From positions 372,001 through 436,000 of the forward strand of contig OOIN01000003.1 of the NCBI GenBank assembly GCA_900323505.1: DNA of 64,000 nucleotides. The letters are read 5' to 3'. The first letter of the stretch is position 1; the number at the start of each line of letters is the position of its first letter. Below the pieces are notes generated by a model. The model had not been told where the DNA came from and ran no database searches. It was given only the letters and a program-made list of their open reading frames with translations. Positions 62,701-64,000 of the stretch are shown in pieces. Source of the DNA: Ustilago trichophora. Lineage: Eukaryota > Basidiomycota > Ustilaginomycetes > Ustilaginales > Ustilaginaceae. Made by a program: the position numbers and the translations under genes.

Positions 62701-64000
62701 GCGTGATTCCAGCTGGGGAAGCTCGAACGAGCCAAAGCCATCCATGGCCTTCATCTGCTCAGAAAGCTTCCGCTGATGTTCTGGACGTGCATCTGCAGCA
62801 ACTGCGCCTTCCCGTTGAGCCACAGCTGCATTCCTCAGCTCCGTAGGGTAGACCGGGACAGCAGAGTCGGCCAGAGCTTTGAGGTCGTGAGCCGTGTGGA
62901 ACTTCTCGGGCGACACTGTGGCGCTCTGGATATTGGTCATGCTCTGAAGAGGAGTGGCGAAGTGGTTGACGGTCTCAGACGGCACCATTGTACTTGGAGC
63001 GCTGGCTGCCTCTGTCGAGACGGAAGGTGTACTGCTGGTGTCATCGAGCACCCGTTGCTTCCCAAGAGCCTTGGCGGAAGGGGATCCTGGTGCAGATGTG
63101 CTTGGGGAGGCGACTGCCGGCACAGAGGCCGAATCGCTGCTTGAGCGGCGTCTGATGGACTCGACAAGGGACGAGCGATCGCTCTTGTTGGACGTAGAGC
63201 CAATGGAGTCGACCGAGACCTTGCGGCTGTGCTTGCTCTTGTCTTTCTTGTCTTTCTTGTCCTTCTTGTCCTTCTTTTCCTTCTTGTCCTTCTTGTCCTT
63301 CTTTTCCTTCTTGTCCTTCTTCTCCTTGCCTGGAGAGCGGAACTGGATGCCGAAGAGAGTATCAGCGAGCGATCGAGAAGGCTTGGGCTTCATGGCAGAT
63401 TTTGCAGGGGCAGGCTTGTCCTTGCTCGAAACCATGTCGGATGATGCCTTGTTGGGCGTGACCTGGCTGCTCTGTGCAGCGCCGGTAGCCGAGCCTGCAC
63501 TCTGGAAGCTGGACTGGGAAAGTGACATGGGCAAAGTGCTGCGAGTATCCTCGACAGGCCCCTGTGGCTTCTGAGCGTCAAGCCTGCCCTCAGAGATGGT
63601 CAAGCCACCCATCTCGATGGGTCGTTTCGACTTGGGACGGGGTCGGTCGAGTACAGACACTTTTGGCTGCTCTGGACTGAGCCCGCCGGAGGCAACGACA
63701 GCATCGCTGGGAGAGGGCTTGGACCAGGGAGAAGCGGTGATGGTCTCATCGCCCGCCTCCTCGAACGCATGTTTCTCTGCAGAAGGGTTGTCGGTGCCCT
63801 GCGCTTGGTTGAGCAACCACACGGCAGCAAAGCTGGGCGCAAGACCAGTATCGGCACTGTTGCGTCTCTTGCCTTCAATCCCGTTGGAAGCAGCATCGGC
63901 ACGCTTCTGCCGCACTTCGTTGATGGCTTTCTGCGCCTCGGCATCGACGTTGTTCGTCTCGGCAACAGAAGCGGCAACAGGTACATCGCGCGAAGACTGA
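59710..64000 (-). CDS. MDR-type reductase domain fused to a long disordered region (5' end missing)
   Basis: Partial at the right edge: the frame is open through base 64000, so at least 1429 residues are encoded and the true start lies outside. The last about 320 residues form a medium-chain dehydrogenase/reductase domain of the quinone-oxidoreductase type: the GroES-like part (SHQVLVQVIAVAIDETDK, FGFVPGRSFCGRIVECGYEV, RKGDVVFGL) then a nucleotide-binding part (RVLILNAHDGVGLLTMQ). The usual Gly-rich AxGGVG loop is altered to AHDGVG, and zinc ligands are not evident. The preceding about 1100 residues are Ser/Pro/Ala-rich and disordered, with a striking run of KKDKKEK-type repeats encoded at about 63230-63330. 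The enzyme may be inactive or have a scaffold role; substrate unknown. Confidence 0.85.
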   Translation of the reverse strand, partial: QSSRDVPVAASVAETNNVDAEAQKAINEVRQKRADAASNGIEGKRRNSADTGLAPSFAAVWLLNQAQGTDNPSAEKHAFEEAGDETITASPWSKPSPSDAVVASGGLSPEQPKVSVLDRPRPKSKRPIEMGGLTISEGRLDAQKPQGPVEDTRSTLPMSLSQSSFQSAGSATGAAQSSQVTPNKASSDMVSSKDKPAPAKSAMKPKPSRSLADTLFGIQFRSPGKEKKDKKEKKDKKDKKEKKDKKDKKDKKDKSKHSRKVSVDSIGSTSNKSDRSSLVESIRRRSSSDSASVPAVASPSTSAPGSPSAKALGKQRVLDDTSSTPSVSTEAASAPSTMVPSETVNHFATPLQSMTNIQSATVSPEKFHTAHDLKALADSAVPVYPTELRNAAVAQREGAVAADARPEHQRKLSEQMKAMDGFGSFELPQLESRQAAAPVAEPTELPAVAEAAPAAETAPITEEAPAHVSEGQAESSVQVPAPSTSLSASAREDVVEEAASVPTSSEASLVSTALTSPENEAAAGVKQLDAEKAVVTEVTTSELPPAIPSALSLSEKKLPLPPPPAVEDVMSVAQEDRTPIGKPQAVPGVGINLIPPTPPAFESRNSYTGSQVPGTPTIAEHEDYVTPQRPPLMSRSSSQRTAVRADSKPNASSDSLSRSKSMAPTKKGIWQEYKGKGLSLPPGLVATTIDSSQLRRMSSHGQDKKAQAAPAPTPASASVPIAAAPAMPVATVVGQIVALAPGSVLESPPRPVRATPSPSPKSRRSSASSAPFPQSASMTRIMADAPPVPQIPVGYQGAGSVSSSSSRLYAYSVASSEQGWDSRSASPAPSAVPSQSGRSVASHVSSSVHSNSYRSSPRPEYSYVNHHELSPYAKKMRSLSPSPAVPTLAQTGNRHSLMSAINEWESQVPETEEVAGLSPYPSRPVSPQPYPPLPASTVSRGSSVISAVSSPAVVRNAPLGASTNQYLHPPIARSRMSVDELPAVTESMAESLSPPSVVGRAESVSSSSPSASQSAISLSSTIPTSMPTVPTSYRPNKDPKRFSTNVDDLLNNRTTMQTVAVTSGAFAGKNKSVVKRKKSVDLNGDRRASSDLPEHLQDELSLTTLSITAHTPPPRKIGSHQVLVQVIAVAIDETDKLLLREKVRGDNAFGFVPGRSFCGRIVECGYEVKKMRKGDVVFGLQDSRKSGALAEFMVVDHTRICHAPSDCLTTEQIAALPSAGVMAHQLVQNHCRQLQRGVRVLILNAHDGVGLLTMQESVGLGLVIVAQCPPSVSDGVAVCQANGAHEVVIGEPLWAINSLHESSFDLIVDTVGGRKIYDASRRILAFDGQYCTCFGDEHGTANPNLKSHFRSLRRAFFKKDKKNIGYEWVGVDTGEDCKEALEAVKRAAEAGDICPRLRSILPFADAPRAFDPTTRNVNDEPGAIVVRVS
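63230..63330 (-). repeat. Coding KKDKKEK tandem repeat
   Basis: A short tandem repeat (units of AAGAAGGACAAG type on the minus strand) encodes alternating KKDK/KKEK, a highly charged segment that may form a single stable helix and may vary in length between strains. Confidence 0.85.

Overview
The window looks like ordinary nuclear chromosome of a basidiomycete smut or yeast-like relative (Ustilaginaceae-type). The evidence is a moderately GC-rich, intron-poor gene set with short GT-AG introns that often sit right after the start codon, large single-exon ORFs, Gln/Ala/Ser-rich disordered proteins, and intergenic space full of homopolymers and CT/GA/GT microsatellites. I found no rRNA, tRNA, transposon, CRISPR, plasmid or viral feature. 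The species call is an inference; a BLAST of any gene would settle it.

Layout. I support 21 protein genes, nearly all housekeeping or signalling. From 1 to 14.7 kb, all on the minus strand: TCTP (with a 6-nt first coding exon), a 3026-residue IRA/neurofibromin RasGAP, and a sucrose/alpha-glucoside-type transporter. From 15.6 to 18.1 kb: spliceosomal SmF (+) and chaperonin CCT1 (-). A 3.8-kb gene-free stretch then leads into a LisH/LUFS-domain Flo8/Som1-like regulator (+). From 26 to 33 kb: mitochondrial uS13m (+), calcineurin B (-), proteasome beta1 PRE3 (+) and VAC14 (-). From 33.9 to 41.2 kb: a USP36-like deubiquitinase (+), tubulin cofactor A (+, four exons) and a Nam8/Csx1-like RRM protein (-). 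After a gene-poor 2.4 kb come aminopeptidase P (+), a Gfo/Idh/MocA oxidoreductase with a presequence-like N-terminus (+), GMF/Aim7 (+, three exons) and a 1224-residue disordered orphan (-). From 54.6 to 64 kb: an alpha/beta hydrolase (+), CTNNBL1 (-) and an RBM42-like protein (+) sharing a 294-bp divergent promoter, and a disordered MDR-reductase fusion running off the right edge (-).

Gene relations. Genes are individually transcribed. Several pairs converge at 150-600 bp (PRE3/VAC14, hydrolase/CTNNBL1, SmF/CCT1, uS13m/CNB1, TBCA/RRM, GMF/orphan, RBM42/MDR). Functional themes are Ras/cAMP and calcineurin signalling (IRA, CNB1, probably the LUFS regulator), pre-mRNA splicing (SmF, CTNNBL1, RBM42), protein folding and turnover (CCT1, PRE3, USP, TBCA) and the cytoskeleton (TBCA, CCT1, GMF). 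There is no sign that they form one system.

Most notable. I see no convincing undescribed multi-gene system. The best leads are: (i) a 7-mer, TACTGTA/TACAGTA, that recurs at about 15 non-coding places but only twice in the coding sequence I checked; (ii) micro first exons in TCTP and SmF; (iii) a Ser/Thr insertion plus a C-terminal extension in uS13m; (iv) an MGC N-terminus on aminopeptidase P; (v) the long leader of the LUFS regulator; and (vi) very long homopolymers, one of which abuts a possible 3' splice site.
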